Positions 23,911 through 34,094 of a stretch of 64,000 bases of DNA are shown here, one piece after another. Positions within the stretch are counted from its first letter, which is position 1, and the number at the start of each line of letters is the position of its first letter. Under the pieces are notes generated by a model that did no database searches, was not told the origin of the DNA, and saw only the letters and a list, made by a program, of their open reading frames with translations. The DNA is from Ralstonia mannitolilytica (GTDB lineage Bacteria > Pseudomonadota > Gammaproteobacteria > Burkholderiales > Burkholderiaceae), in assembly GCF_905397375.1 (NCBI RefSeq), contig NZ_CAJPVG010000014.1, positions 1 through 64,000 of the forward strand. Reading direction: 5' to 3'. The position numbers and the translations under genes are program-made.

Positions 23911-25698
23911 CTATTGCGCAGCGGTCGACAGGTCCGGTGAAGCAGGCGGCGCGTCGGTCATCACGCAATTGCGCCCGGCCAGCTTGGCGGCATAGAGCAA
24001 GCGGTCGGCGCGCCGCAGCAGCAACTCGGGCGAGGGCCGGTCGGCGGTAGGCACCACTGCCACGCCAAAGCTGGCCGTCATCCGGCAAGGCGGCTGCGCG
24101 CCCGTCGGCACCCTGACGTCGGCAATGCGGCGGCGCAGGCGTTCGGCCACGTCGCGCGCCTGCGCCACGCTGTCTGCCCACACCATCACCGCGAACTCCT
24201 CGCCGCCGATGCGCGCCACCACGTCGGCCGAAGGCCCATCGGTGCGGCACAGCCCGGCAACGGTACGCAGGGCCTCGTCGCCCACGCCGTGGCCGTAGGT
24301 GTCGTTGATCTGCTTGAAGTGATCGACATCGAACATGATGAGCGCCACCAGCCTTCCCTTCGGTTGCGGCGATGTGCACATCGCCTGGGCGCGGTCTTCG
24401 AAGGCGCGACGGTTCAGCAGTTTGGTGAGCGGGTCGGTTTCGGCCATGCGCGCCAGTTCCTCCATGAGGTGCGCACGCTCGATCTCCAGGCGGCGGCGCT
24501 CGATGCTGTAGACGCGCAGTATGCGAATCGCCTCGAACATCGCGCGGATCTCGCGCCGTGCGTAGCCGGTCGGGATGTGCACCCCGAGGTTGCCGCGCGC
24601 GATGGCGTCGATCAACTGCGTGGCCCGTACGAACGGCGCCACCACATCGCGGCGGAACGACACTGTCATCCACGCCAGCGCCCCCAGCGCCGAGAGTACC
24701 GCCGCTGCCGAGCCGATCAGCACGAGCAGCATGGCGCGCCGGTGCTTGCGGATCTCCTCTTCGGCCACGCGCAGCACGCTGTCGCGGAAATCCGTGATGG
24801 CGCGCATGGTCGGCACGTAATGCTCGGCGAACTCCGCCGTGGAGATGTCCGCGCCGCCGGGCCGGCTGGCCTGTTGGCGTACCGCATCGACATAACGCAG
24901 GCCCTCGACGAAGTACTGCGCATTCAGGGGGGTCGTGACGTGCTGCGTCAGGGCGAGCCGGCCGTTGGTGCGCGTGTCGATGAGGTGGCGCAATTGCTCG
25001 ATGCGCCCGCGCGTCCGTTCGATGGCGAACTGCTCCTCCGGCGTCAGCGCGCGCCGCAGGGCCAGCGCGCCGGTAAAGCGGGAGCCGAGCTGGCCGGCGT
25101 ATTCGCGCAGGTCGGCGGCAAGCCGCGCCAGCAGCAGGCAGTTGAGCGCGTCCGGGTCGCCACGCCCGACGGTGGCCGTCCGCAGGTTCACCACCGGAAA
25201 CAGCTCGGGGATGACGGCGATCATGCGGTCAACGGCATCGGTCAGCGCGCTGCTTTCGCGGGCCCGCAACGGCAGGGCGATCAGGCGGTCGACGTTGGCG
25301 CGTGCTGCCGCGAGGCTGGCGCGGGCGCCTCGCGCGGCGTCGGTGTCGGCGTCGCACAGGCGGCAGTGTTCGGGGCGCAGCACGTCGAGCAATTGCGCCA
25401 GATGCGCATCGCTCGTGGCGCGGGCACGCAGCAGGGCGGCCTGGCGCTCGGCCGGTATCGGCAGGTCTTCGCCGAGCACGCCGTTGGTCGGGCCCCGCTC
25501 GGCCGAGATCTTCTCCATGGTCAGCAGCACCACGCGCAGCGCCTCAAGGCTGTGCGCGGCGGCGTCCGCGCGACCGTAGGCGAGCCACGCATAGCCCAGC
25601 AGCCAGCATGACAACGACAGCACTGGAACGAGGACGATGGCGACCGCCGTGCCAAAGCGCCTGTCCATCGACATTTCAGAAGACATGACCGAAAGCAT
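23911..25698 (-). CDS. Membrane diguanylate cyclase (GGDEF) with large periplasmic sensor
   Basis: About 595 residues; starts at 25698 (MLSVMSSEM) or 25686 are both possible and neither has a good ribosome-binding site. Helix 1 is AVAIVLVPVLSLSCWLLGYAW. A roughly 300-residue periplasmic helical region follows, with MEKISAERGPTNGVLGEDLP resembling nitrate/nitrite (NIT) sensing domains. Then helix 2, HAMP, and a GGDEF domain with ARIGGEEFAVMVW, DVDHFKQINDTYGHGVGD and LLYAAKLAGRNC. The RxxD inhibitory site is absent: Pro replaces Arg in PSADVVARIGGEEF. It is likely an active cyclase free of product inhibition. Confidence 0.9.
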   Translation of the reverse strand: MLSVMSSEMSMDRRFGTAVAIVLVPVLSLSCWLLGYAWLAYGRADAAAHSLEALRVVLLTMEKISAERGPTNGVLGEDLPIPAERQAALLRARATSDAHLAQLLDVLRPEHCRLCDADTDAARGARASLAAARANVDRLIALPLRARESSALTDAVDRMIAVIPELFPVVNLRTATVGRGDPDALNCLLLARLAADLREYAGQLGSRFTGALALRRALTPEEQFAIERTRGRIEQLRHLIDTRTNGRLALTQHVTTPLNAQYFVEGLRYVDAVRQQASRPGGADISTAEFAEHYVPTMRAITDFRDSVLRVAEEEIRKHRRAMLLVLIGSAAAVLSALGALAWMTVSFRRDVVAPFVRATQLIDAIARGNLGVHIPTGYARREIRAMFEAIRILRVYSIERRRLEIERAHLMEELARMAETDPLTKLLNRRAFEDRAQAMCTSPQPKGRLVALIMFDVDHFKQINDTYGHGVGDEALRTVAGLCRTDGPSADVVARIGGEEFAVMVWADSVAQARDVAERLRRRIADVRVPTGAQPPCRMTASFGVAVVPTADRPSPELLLRRADRLLYAAKLAGRNCVMTDAPPASPDLSTAAQ

Positions 25699-26020
25699 GG
25701 GCGTCCGGACGGGCACTTCGGAAGGCGGTGCCGCACAGGCCACACTCCGCGCGACCGGCAAGACGCAGGCATCGTGATGGGCGCATTGAAACGCGCCCGG
25801 GCCCCCAGAGTGCAAACAAATGAAAATCGACTGTGGCGGAAATGTAAGCGCCCCCACGGCAGGTGGGTTGACTGCATGCGCGGCCTTTTCTGGCGCGTGC
25901 GCGTGTCTGCCGGGTCCAGTACTGCCGCGGCAGCTATGACAACGGTGCCTGAGCGGGCATACTCGGTCCTGAACCTCCGCCGAGCGCGGCCTTGCCCCGA
26001 TACACCCACGTCGAACGATC

Positions 26021-27070
26021 ATGGATAGCGGACACGACCGACAGAAATTCTTCTACCTGCTGCTGTTTGCCGTCACTGCCGGCCTGTGCTGGATTCTTTC
26101 GCCGTTCTTCGGCGCGGTGTTCTGGGGCGTGATCCTCGCGATCCTGTTCCAGCCGGTGCAGCGCTGGCTGGTGCTGCGTCTTGACAAGCGCCACAACCTC
26201 GCCGCGCTGGCTACGCTGGTACTCATCATCCTCATGGTGATCCTGCCCGTCATCTTCGTGGCGGCCACCATCGTGCAGGAGATCACGGTCGGGTATCAGC
26301 AGTTGCAGACCGCGCAGCCCAATTACTCGCGGTACCTGCAGCAGTTCATCCAGGCGCTGCCGACGGGGCTTCAGAACCTGCTCGCCAAGGCGGGCCTGAC
26401 CAACATCCCGGGCATCCAGAAGAAACTTGCCGATGGCGCGGCGCAGATCAGCCAGTTTGCCGCGGCACAGGCGCTCAGCATCGGGCAGAACACGTTCCAG
26501 TTCGTCATCGGCTTTGGCGTGATGCTTTACATGGTGTTCTTCCTGGTGCGCGACGGCCCGGCGATCGGCCGCCACGTGCGCCGCGCGCTGCCGATGGACG
26601 AAGAGCACAAGCGCCTGCTGCTGACCAAGTTCACGACGGTCGTGCGCGCCACGGTCAAGGGCAACATCGTGGTGGCGCTGGTGCAGGGCCTGCTGGGCGG
26701 CTTCATCTTCGCGGTGCTCGGCATCGAGGGGGTCGTGCTGTGGGGCGCGCTGATGGCCTTCCTGTCATTGCTGCCCGCCATCGGGGCGAGCATCGTCTGG
26801 GTGCCGGTCGCGGTCTATTTTCTGATGACCGGCGCGGTCTGGAAGGGCGTGGTGCTGATCGCGTTCTGCGGCGGGGTGATCGGCCTGGTCGACAACCTGC
26901 TGCGGCCGCTGCTGGTAGGCAAGGACACCAAGATGCCCGACTGGGTCGTGTTGATCTCGACGCTCGGCGGGATGGAACTGTTCGGCATCACCGGTTTCGT
27001 CATCGGCCCGCTCGTGGCCGCGCTGTTCATGGCCAGCTGGGACATCTTCGTGCGAGCGCAGGGCGAGTGA
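26021..27070 (+). CDS. AI-2E family transporter (PerM/TqsA-like membrane protein)
   Basis: 349 residues, eight predicted membrane helices in the usual arrangement: three at the N-terminus (FFYLLLFAVTAGLCWILSPF), a soluble helical stretch at about 95-150, then a cluster including GNIVVALVQGLLGGFIFAVLG and the C-terminal GGMELFGITGFVIGPLVAALF. Family members include TqsA and PerM; many have unknown substrates, including possible Na+/H+ exchange. It diverges from the GGDEF gene and converges on the small gene at 27108. Confidence 0.9.
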   Translation: MDSGHDRQKFFYLLLFAVTAGLCWILSPFFGAVFWGVILAILFQPVQRWLVLRLDKRHNLAALATLVLIILMVILPVIFVAATIVQEITVGYQQLQTAQPNYSRYLQQFIQALPTGLQNLLAKAGLTNIPGIQKKLADGAAQISQFAAAQALSIGQNTFQFVIGFGVMLYMVFFLVRDGPAIGRHVRRALPMDEEHKRLLLTKFTTVVRATVKGNIVVALVQGLLGGFIFAVLGIEGVVLWGALMAFLSLLPAIGASIVWVPVAVYFLMTGAVWKGVVLIAFCGGVIGLVDNLLRPLLVGKDTKMPDWVVLISTLGGMELFGITGFVIGPLVAALFMASWDIFVRAQGE

Positions 27071-27101
27071 CGCCGGCCGCGCGGGGGTGGCACGGCCGGC
27101 G
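27071..27101. terminator. Hairpin after AI-2E transporter gene
   Basis: CGCCGGCC (27071-27078) pairs with GGCCGGCG (27094-27101), starting right after the stop codon. It separates convergent genes and lacks a T-run. Confidence 0.5.
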
Positions 27102-27107
27102 CGGCGC

Positions 27108-27356
27108 TCAGTTGATGCGCTCGGGGCTGGGCGTCTCGCGCAGGATCCTGCGCCTGCGTCGCTCGTCCGGGTTCAGCGCTTCCAGGAACGATTGCCCCCT
27201 GTCCGTCAGCTGCGCGCGGCGATGGCCCTCTGCGGACTTCTCGAGCATGACCAGCTGCCGCTCGAGCAGCGTATCGAGCTCCGCGCGGTTCATGTCGACC
27301 TGCTCGGGCGACTGGCTGACGAGCATCAAGGTGGCGAATTCGTGTGGACTCAGCAT
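27108..27356 (-). CDS. Small winged-helix-like hypothetical protein
   Basis: 82 residues from ATG 27356, preceded by GGAGACAG on its strand. Pattern of helices then a short wing: FATLMLVSQSPEQVDMNR, ELDTLLERQLVMLEK, RRAQLTDRGQSFLEAL, recalling a MarR-type winged helix reduced to its core. Basic C-terminus (DERRRRRILRE). It may bind DNA, but the family is not recognised. It lies 91 bp downstream of the hsp20 genes on the same strand, possibly read from the heat-shock promoter. Confidence 0.65.
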   Translation of the reverse strand: MLSPHEFATLMLVSQSPEQVDMNRAELDTLLERQLVMLEKSAEGHRRAQLTDRGQSFLEALNPDERRRRRILRETPSPERIN

Positions 27357-27446
27357 CTCTGTCTCCTAGCAACAATCCAACCGTAACCAGGGGGCACGGT
27401 GCCAATGCGCGTGTGAACGCGAAACGGTGCAGCAGCTGCTGCGCGG

Positions 27447-27872
27447 TCAGCCGGCGCTCACCTCGATCCGCCGCGGCTTGGCTTCGTCGCGGCGCGGGAT
27501 CGTCAGCTTGAGCACGCCATCGCGCAGTTGCGCGTCGATGCGCGATGCATCGAAGTCGGGGCTCAGCACGAACGTGCGCGCGAAGTGCGGGTGCCGGACT
27601 TCGCCGTGGTGCAGCCGCAGGCCGGCTGGTGTGGGCACGACGAGATCGGCTTCGATGGTCAGTGTGCCGTCCTGCACCCGCACGTCCAGCTTGTCGCGTG
27701 CCACGCCAGGCAGGTCGGCGTACAGCGTGATGCCGTGGCGGTTCTCGAAGATGTCGACAGGCGGCGCCATGTGCGTCTGCCGCGCTGCAGGCGGTTCACG
27801 ATCGTGATCGTGCCGGGCCACGGCGCTGTTGCCGGCTTGCGCGTGCGTGGCCAATTGGGTGGTATCGCTCAT
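27447..27872 (-). CDS. Small heat-shock protein Hsp20 (alpha-crystallin domain)
   Basis: 141 residues from ATG 27872 (MSDTTQLATHAQ), preceded by GGAGGACATC. Residues about 47-140 form the alpha-crystallin domain: PPVDIFENRHGITLYADLPGVARDKLDV, then LTIEADLV and the C-terminal GVLKLTIPRRDEAKPRRIEV. It lacks a plain A-x-x-x-n-GVL variant but keeps the GVL core. ATP-independent holdase for unfolding proteins. Second gene of the hsp20 pair, 23 bp after the first. The N-terminal His/Gln-rich arm distinguishes it from its neighbour. Confidence 0.93.
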   Translation of the reverse strand: MSDTTQLATHAQAGNSAVARHDHDREPPAARQTHMAPPVDIFENRHGITLYADLPGVARDKLDVRVQDGTLTIEADLVVPTPAGLRLHHGEVRHPHFARTFVLSPDFDASRIDAQLRDGVLKLTIPRRDEAKPRRIEVSAG

Positions 27873-27895
27873 GATGTCCTCCAACATGCCGGTGT

Positions 27896-28336
27896 TCATT
27901 GCACGGTGATCGAACGCGGCTTCGACGCCTCCGATTTGCCGACGCTGATGGTCAGGCATCCGTTGACGTAGCGCGCGCTGACCTTGTCCGGGTCCACGTC
28001 CTGTGGCAGCTCGATCACGCGGCGGAAGGCGCCGGCGAAGCGCTCGTCGGCGTAGACGCGCGTCTCATCCGACGAATCCATGTCGGGGCGCTTGCGCTCG
28101 CCGCTGATGGTGAGCAGCCCCTTGTCGATCGACACGTCGATCTGTGCGGGGTCGAGCCCCGGCGCGAACGCGACGATCTCGACCGACTCGTCGGTGCTGC
28201 CGATGTTGATGGGAGGAAACGCGCCGATGCGCGTGGCGCGCAGGCTCGCGGGGAACCCCGCGAAAAGGGTGGCCATCTGACGTTGCAGGCGATCGATTTC
28301 GCCCAGCAGGTCGGTGCCGAAAAACATGTCGCTCAT
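27896..28336 (-). CDS. Small heat-shock protein Hsp20, IbpA-like class
   Basis: 146 residues from ATG 28336 (MSDMFFGTDLLGEIDRLQRQ), preceded by AAGGAGCCCATC. The N-terminal arm LFAGFPASLRATRIGAFPPINI leads into the alpha-crystallin domain at about 43-140 (VEIVAFAPGLDPAQIDVSID, LLTISGERK, FRRVIELPQDVD, YVNGCLTISV). Holdase partner of the second Hsp20: bacterial pairs of divergent small heat-shock proteins often co-assemble. A strong sigma-32-type promoter lies 130-160 bp upstream. Confidence 0.94.
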   Translation of the reverse strand: MSDMFFGTDLLGEIDRLQRQMATLFAGFPASLRATRIGAFPPINIGSTDESVEIVAFAPGLDPAQIDVSIDKGLLTISGERKRPDMDSSDETRVYADERFAGAFRRVIELPQDVDPDKVSARYVNGCLTISVGKSEASKPRSITVQ

Positions 28337-28466
28337 GATGGGCTCCTTACGGGCCGCACGGAAGCTGAACCGGACTACGCGCTCCAGTTCGTCCGTCCGC
28401 GAGCAGGCCCACTGACAAACAAATCGAAACACGCAGCGCGTGAACCGCGACTGCCTGAGCAACACC

Positions 28467-28496
28467 TAAAATAGGGCGGCAAGCCCGGTTTTCAAG
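28467..28496 (-). promoter_or_regulatory. Sigma-32 heat-shock promoter of the hsp20 pair
   Basis: On the minus strand CTTGAAA (complement of 28490-28496) is followed after 13 bases by CCCTATTTTA (complement of 28467-28476). This fits the RpoH consensus CTTGAAA / CCCCATnT with one change in the -10. The hsp20 start is about 130 bp downstream, giving a long leader. Confidence 0.75.
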
Positions 28497-28526
28497 AGGC
28501 CGTTGGACACGTCATTGGGAGGCTTC

Positions 28527-29153
28527 ATGGAGCTTTTCGACGCAGTGCACGAACAGATGGAAGCGGTCGGTCTGCCGCTCGTGGCGGTGACGGTGACGGC
28601 GGTGCGGCGGGTGAACACGCCGCTCGTGGCGATCCTGCATTGGCACGGGTTCCGGCGCGCCAGTCCGCTCGTGTTGCCGGGGGTCGACATTCCACCGCGC
28701 CCAGTGCCCGGCTCGGCCCTCCAGCTGGGACAGCCGTGGCATCGCTTTGAAGCTGTGGATGAGGCGCTGCTCGACGCGGCGTGGCAACTCGGCGCGTGGG
28801 ATCTGGAGCGCGTGGAGCAGCGCGGCTGCAACGTGGTCGGCGCCTCCGCCCGCGAAGCGCTCGCGTGCCGGCAGGCGTTCGGCGATTACCCCGACAGCGC
28901 ACCGGATGAAGCGCTTGTCGACGGCGCGCCCGACCGCGGCGAGCTGATGCAGATGGCCGCAGACGCCGGCTACGTGCGCTGGCTGTTCCGTCCCGTCAAG
29001 GGCGGCCTGTGGCGCGCGCTGGACGAGCCCGACGACACGCTGGAGTCCGATGGCGGACGGCGCCCGCCGTGTCCCGTCATCCCCGAGCCGCGCGGGGGCC
29101 GCGGCCGCAAGGTCTACCGCCTGGGCGAGGTGCGGCGCATCCTGCTTCTTTGA
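28527..29153 (+). CDS. Hypothetical protein divergent from hsp20
   Basis: 208 residues from ATG 28527, preceded by GGGAGGCTTC. A frame opening at TTG 28503 is longer, but its start would fall only 7 bp from the -35 of the hsp20 promoter. Soluble and Trp-rich, with a beta-rich N-terminal half (LPLVAVTVTAVRRVNTPLVA) and acidic middle (DSAPDEALVDGAPDRGEL). The basic C-terminus EPRGGRGRKVYRLGEVRRIL could touch nucleic acid. No family recognised. It lies between two heat-shock transcription units, so a stress role is possible but only by position. Confidence 0.75.
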   Translation: MELFDAVHEQMEAVGLPLVAVTVTAVRRVNTPLVAILHWHGFRRASPLVLPGVDIPPRPVPGSALQLGQPWHRFEAVDEALLDAAWQLGAWDLERVEQRGCNVVGASAREALACRQAFGDYPDSAPDEALVDGAPDRGELMQMAADAGYVRWLFRPVKGGLWRALDEPDDTLESDGGRRPPCPVIPEPRGGRGRKVYRLGEVRRILLL

Positions 29154-29187
29154 AACATATTGTTACAAATTCGCGAATTTGCCGCCC

Positions 29188-29216
29188 CTTGAAGGCGGCG
29201 CGGAGCGCCTCTATTT
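29188..29216 (+). promoter_or_regulatory. Sigma-32-like promoter of groESL2
   Basis: CTTGAA (29188-29193) and CCTCTATTT (29208-29216) are separated by 14 bases. Both elements resemble those of the hsp20 promoter (CTTGAAA, CCCTATTT). It lies about 110 bp before the groES2 start. No CIRCE repeat is present here, unlike the second groESL operon. Confidence 0.6.
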
Positions 29217-29327
29217 CGCAATCCGCCAAGTTCTGGCACGGCTTGCGCGCCCCTCGGCCATCCCGGTCCGGCAGCGGTGCGGAGCCGGATTCCTTTTTGG
29301 TGATCTGTTATCGCTCAGGAGATGGAA

Positions 29328-29645
29328 ATGAAGATTCGTCCCCTTTACGACCGGGTTATCGTCAAGCGAATCGAGCAGCAGCGGACGACGGCCTCGGGCA
29401 TCGTGATCCCGGACTCGGCCGCCGAGAAGCCCGAGCAGGGTGAAGTCATCGCGGTCGGTACCGGCCGCCTGCTGCAGGACGGCATGCAGCGTGCACTGCA
29501 GCTGAAGGTCGGCGATCAAGTCATCTTCGGCAAGTACGCCGGCCAGACCGTCAAGGTTGACGGCGAGGAGCTGCTCGTCATGCGCGAAGAAGACGTCATG
29601 GGCGTGGTGGAAGCCGACGCCGAGGCAGCGCGCAAGGCTGCCTGA
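29328..29645 (+). CDS. groES: Co-chaperonin GroES, second copy
   Basis: 105 residues from ATG 29328 (MKIRPLYDRVIVKRI); the ATG at 29322 lies within the spacing from CAGGAG and is less likely. All GroES hallmarks are present: the mobile loop QQRTTASGIVIPD, KPEQGEVIAVGTGR, and VIFGKYAGQTVKVDGEE. The C-terminus is extended by about 10 residues (EADAEAARKAA) relative to the paralog at 36183, about 65 percent identical by eye. It caps GroEL rings during ATP-driven folding. Followed 84 bp later by groEL2. Confidence 0.95.
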   Translation: MKIRPLYDRVIVKRIEQQRTTASGIVIPDSAAEKPEQGEVIAVGTGRLLQDGMQRALQLKVGDQVIFGKYAGQTVKVDGEELLVMREEDVMGVVEADAEAARKAA

Positions 29646-29729
29646 AGCCGCTTACCGGTCGCGGATCCCGCACACTGACCCGCCGTTCCGCGACGCGTTG
29701 AGTCAACGACTTACCCCGGAGCAACGAAC

Positions 29730-31352
<1,623 letters not shown>

Positions 31353-31409
31353 CCTGAGCAGTTGTGCTGCCATCCACCGGTCGGCTCGCCGGCCGGTGCA
31401 ACTGCACTT

Positions 31410-31448
31410 CGGCATCGCAGGCTGTTTGCCGCGGTGCCGTTTTTTTTT
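31410..31448 (+). terminator. Rho-independent terminator of groESL2
   Basis: CGGCATCGC (31410-31418) pairs with GCGGTGCCG (31431-31439; one G-T pair) and is followed at once by nine T. A further CACCGG/CCGGTG hairpin precedes it. Clear intrinsic terminator for the groESL2 transcript. Confidence 0.88.
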
Positions 31449-31479
31449 GCGCCGCCGAATACCGCACGCCCCTGTGGTC

Positions 31480-32328
31480 TTACCGCGCGTCGTGCGTGCC
31501 TTGTACGTTCTGCCCCTTCGCAGCGGGCGCCGCCGCACCGGTGTAGAAACCATCGAGCGCGTTGATCTCCGCATCCGTCAGCCGATGCGCGAGGGCGCGC
31601 ATGATCGCGCCGTCATCATTGGCCCGTGTGCCCGCGCGGAACGCATTGAGCTGCGCGGCCACCATGCCCTTCGGATGCCCCGTGAGCGGCGGTAGGACCG
31701 GACCGCCGCCACCGCCGGATGCGCCATGGCAGTCGGCGCATGCGGGCAACGCGCGCGCGTTCTCGCCGGCCCAATGCAGCGTTGCGGCCGGGCCGGATGT
31801 TGGCAGCGTCGCCCCGGCGGGCCGCGGCAACGCCGCGTAGTACCGTGCGACGGCCGCGATATCGCTGTCGGCAAGTTCGTTTGCCACGGGCTGCATGATG
31901 GAAGACTGCCGCGCGCCGCTGCGGTAGTCGAGCAATTGCTTGACGATGTACTCGGCCGGCAGGCCTTCCAGCGTGGGAAACGGCTGCGGGGCAGGCGAGT
32001 TCGACCCATGGCAGCTCGCGCACGCTGGCGGCACGGCACCGTTGCCCTGCGTGACCAGCAGCCGCCCTCGTGCGGCGTCATCGCGCGGCGCGCCGGCCAG
32101 CAGCGCGGACCACGCTGCGGGTTTCGGTACGAAATCCGTGGCGCGGCGCACGACCGGCGCCGGTGGTTGGCCCCTCTCTTGCGGGGCCTGCGGTTTGCGC
32201 GGCAACGGCATGCCGCGGTCTGACAGCACGGCATAAACGGCCACGCAAAGCGGCAGCGCAATGCCGAGCGAAGGCAGCAGCCACAGCGCGGTGGGCAATC
32301 GGCGCGATGGGGGCCGGCCGGCGCTCAT
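31480..32328 (-). CDS. Dihaem cytochrome c subunit of a membrane dehydrogenase
   Basis: 282 residues from ATG 32328, overlapping the stop of the GMC gene by ATGA. An N-terminal membrane anchor (ALWLLPSLGIALPLCVAVYAVL, about 14-35) is followed by two cytochrome c domains with haem motifs CASCH near 105 and CADCH near 198, each with later Met ligand candidates (IMQPVANEL, HPKGMVAAQL). It would pass electrons from the flavoprotein to the quinone pool or an oxidase. Related dehydrogenases usually have a three-haem cytochrome, so this one is short. Confidence 0.9.
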   Translation of the reverse strand: MSAGRPPSRRLPTALWLLPSLGIALPLCVAVYAVLSDRGMPLPRKPQAPQERGQPPAPVVRRATDFVPKPAAWSALLAGAPRDDAARGRLLVTQGNGAVPPACASCHGSNSPAPQPFPTLEGLPAEYIVKQLLDYRSGARQSSIMQPVANELADSDIAAVARYYAALPRPAGATLPTSGPAATLHWAGENARALPACADCHGASGGGGGPVLPPLTGHPKGMVAAQLNAFRAGTRANDDGAIMRALAHRLTDAEINALDGFYTGAAAPAAKGQNVQGTHDAR

Positions 32329-34094
32329 ACCAGCCCCTTTCCTGGCGACTTCAGATAGCGCGTGTTGATGGCCTCCGCAATCCAGTAGGCCATGGCGCCG
32401 ACGGTGCCGGTCGGGTTGTAGTTGGAGTTCTGCGGGAAGAGGCTCGCCCCGGTGACGAACACGTTCGGCACGTCCCAGCATTGCCCGAAGCGATTCACGA
32501 CGCTGGTGGCCGGATCGTCGCCGATGGCCGCGCCGCCGGTAAGGTGCGTGGACTGATAGCTCGTTGCCGTGTACGGGCGCTTGCGCGGGCCGGGCTCGGT
32601 GGCGACCACGCCGTGCATGGTCTTGCCGATGGCATTGCCGCGCTCGGTCAGGAAGGCCGACATGCGGATGTCGTTGTCGGGAAAATCGTAGGTGATGCGC
32701 AGCAGCGGCTGGCCCCAGGCGTCGCGGTACGTCGGGTCGAGGTCGAGGTAGCCGCCGCGCGTGGGCATGGCCGAGCCGGTGATGGTGATCGATGCGGAGT
32801 GGTTGTAATAGCGCTTGACGGCCCGCTTCCATGCGCTGCCCCATTGCGGTGTGCCGTGCGGCGTCGGGTGGTAGCCGATGGGCGCGCCGCTGACGACCTG
32901 GATCTGGATGTAGCCGCCACCGACGAAGCCGTGCGGCCCGTGGTCGAAGTTGTCGGCGCTGAAGTCGTCCATCGTCACGGCCGCCGCGCCGGCACCCATG
33001 AACGGGTTGAGCCAGGTCTTCTCGTCAAAGAACAGGTTCACGCCCGAGGTGGTCTGGTGCGTGTAGTTGCGGCCCACCACGCCTTGGCCGGTGGCAGGGT
33101 CGTACGGCCTGCCGATGCCCGACAGCAACAGCAGCCGCACGTTGTTGATGCTGAATGCGCACAGCACGACCATCTCCGCGGGCTGGAAGACCTCCTGCCC
33201 GGCGGCATCGACATACGTCACGCCCCGCGCGTGCCGGCGGGCCTGGTCGAGCTCCACCCTCAGCACATGCGCATTGGTGCGCAATTCGAACGTGTTGAGT
33301 TTGAGCGCCGCCGGCAGCACGCAGACCTGCGGCGACGCCTTCGCAAAATGCTCGCACCCGAAGTTCGAGCAGAAGCCGCAATACACACACGGGTTCATCG
33401 CCAGGCCTTCGGTGTTGACATACGCGCGCGTGCACAGCGCAGACGGCTGGATATACGGGTGATAGCCCAGCGCCGCCGCGGCCGTGCCGAACAGCGCCGA
33501 CGCATACGGCACCTTCATTGGGGGGTTCGGATAGGGCCGCGAGCGCCACGGCTCGAACGGGTTGCCGCCGGGCTGCAGCTGGCCCTTCAGGTTGCCGGCA
33601 AATCCGGAGGCGCCGATCAGGTAATCGAAACGGTCGTAGTACGGTTCGAGCTCGTCGTAGGTGAGAGGCCAGTCCTGGGCGGTGAGGTCGGCGTCGAAGA
33701 TGTGCTCGCCGTAACGCTGGCGGTAGTGGCTGCGCAGTTTGAGATCGGTCGGGTCGAACCGGTAGTACGCGCCGGACCAGTGGTTGCCCGCGCCGCCCAG
33801 ATGCGTGGCCGGATATGCAAACTGCCAGCGGCGCATCGGCAGCGCCACCTGGTCGGTGCGGTTGCGGAAGGTGAAGGTTTCGGTGGCCGTGTCCTGGTGC
33901 AGCGCATGCCGGCGCGTGTACTTCAGTTCGTCATGGATGGCCGGTGCCTGGAAGTCCGGCGACGGCCAGCGCGGCTGCCCGCGTTCGAGCACAACCACGC
34001 GCGAGGCGCGGGCGGCCATCTCCTTGCCGATGATGGCGCCCGTCCACCCGCCACCGATGATGACGGCATCCACTGCTGGCAGCGTCTTGCTCAT
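32325..34094 (-). CDS. GMC family FAD dehydrogenase subunit (gluconate/sugar dehydrogenase type)
   Basis: 589 residues from ATG 34094 (MSKTLPAVDAVIIGGGWTG). The FAD Rossmann motif is at about 12-17, GAGNHWSG lies near 110, and the C-terminal GMC signature TGASLFPQNSNYNPTGTVGAMAY carries the catalytic His/Asn region. A cluster CVYCGFCSNFGC near residue 245 has the spacing CX2CX2CX4C; similar cysteines hold an iron-sulfur cluster in FAD glucose dehydrogenases. Oxidises a sugar, polyol or aldonate in the periplasm; the exact substrate is undetermined. Middle gene of a three-subunit operon with 4-bp overlaps. Confidence 0.9.
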   Translation of the reverse strand: MSKTLPAVDAVIIGGGWTGAIIGKEMAARASRVVVLERGQPRWPSPDFQAPAIHDELKYTRRHALHQDTATETFTFRNRTDQVALPMRRWQFAYPATHLGGAGNHWSGAYYRFDPTDLKLRSHYRQRYGEHIFDADLTAQDWPLTYDELEPYYDRFDYLIGASGFAGNLKGQLQPGGNPFEPWRSRPYPNPPMKVPYASALFGTAAAALGYHPYIQPSALCTRAYVNTEGLAMNPCVYCGFCSNFGCEHFAKASPQVCVLPAALKLNTFELRTNAHVLRVELDQARRHARGVTYVDAAGQEVFQPAEMVVLCAFSINNVRLLLLSGIGRPYDPATGQGVVGRNYTHQTTSGVNLFFDEKTWLNPFMGAGAAAVTMDDFSADNFDHGPHGFVGGGYIQIQVVSGAPIGYHPTPHGTPQWGSAWKRAVKRYYNHSASITITGSAMPTRGGYLDLDPTYRDAWGQPLLRITYDFPDNDIRMSAFLTERGNAIGKTMHGVVATEPGPRKRPYTATSYQSTHLTGGAAIGDDPATSVVNRFGQCWDVPNVFVTGASLFPQNSNYNPTGTVGAMAYWIAEAINTRYLKSPGKGLV

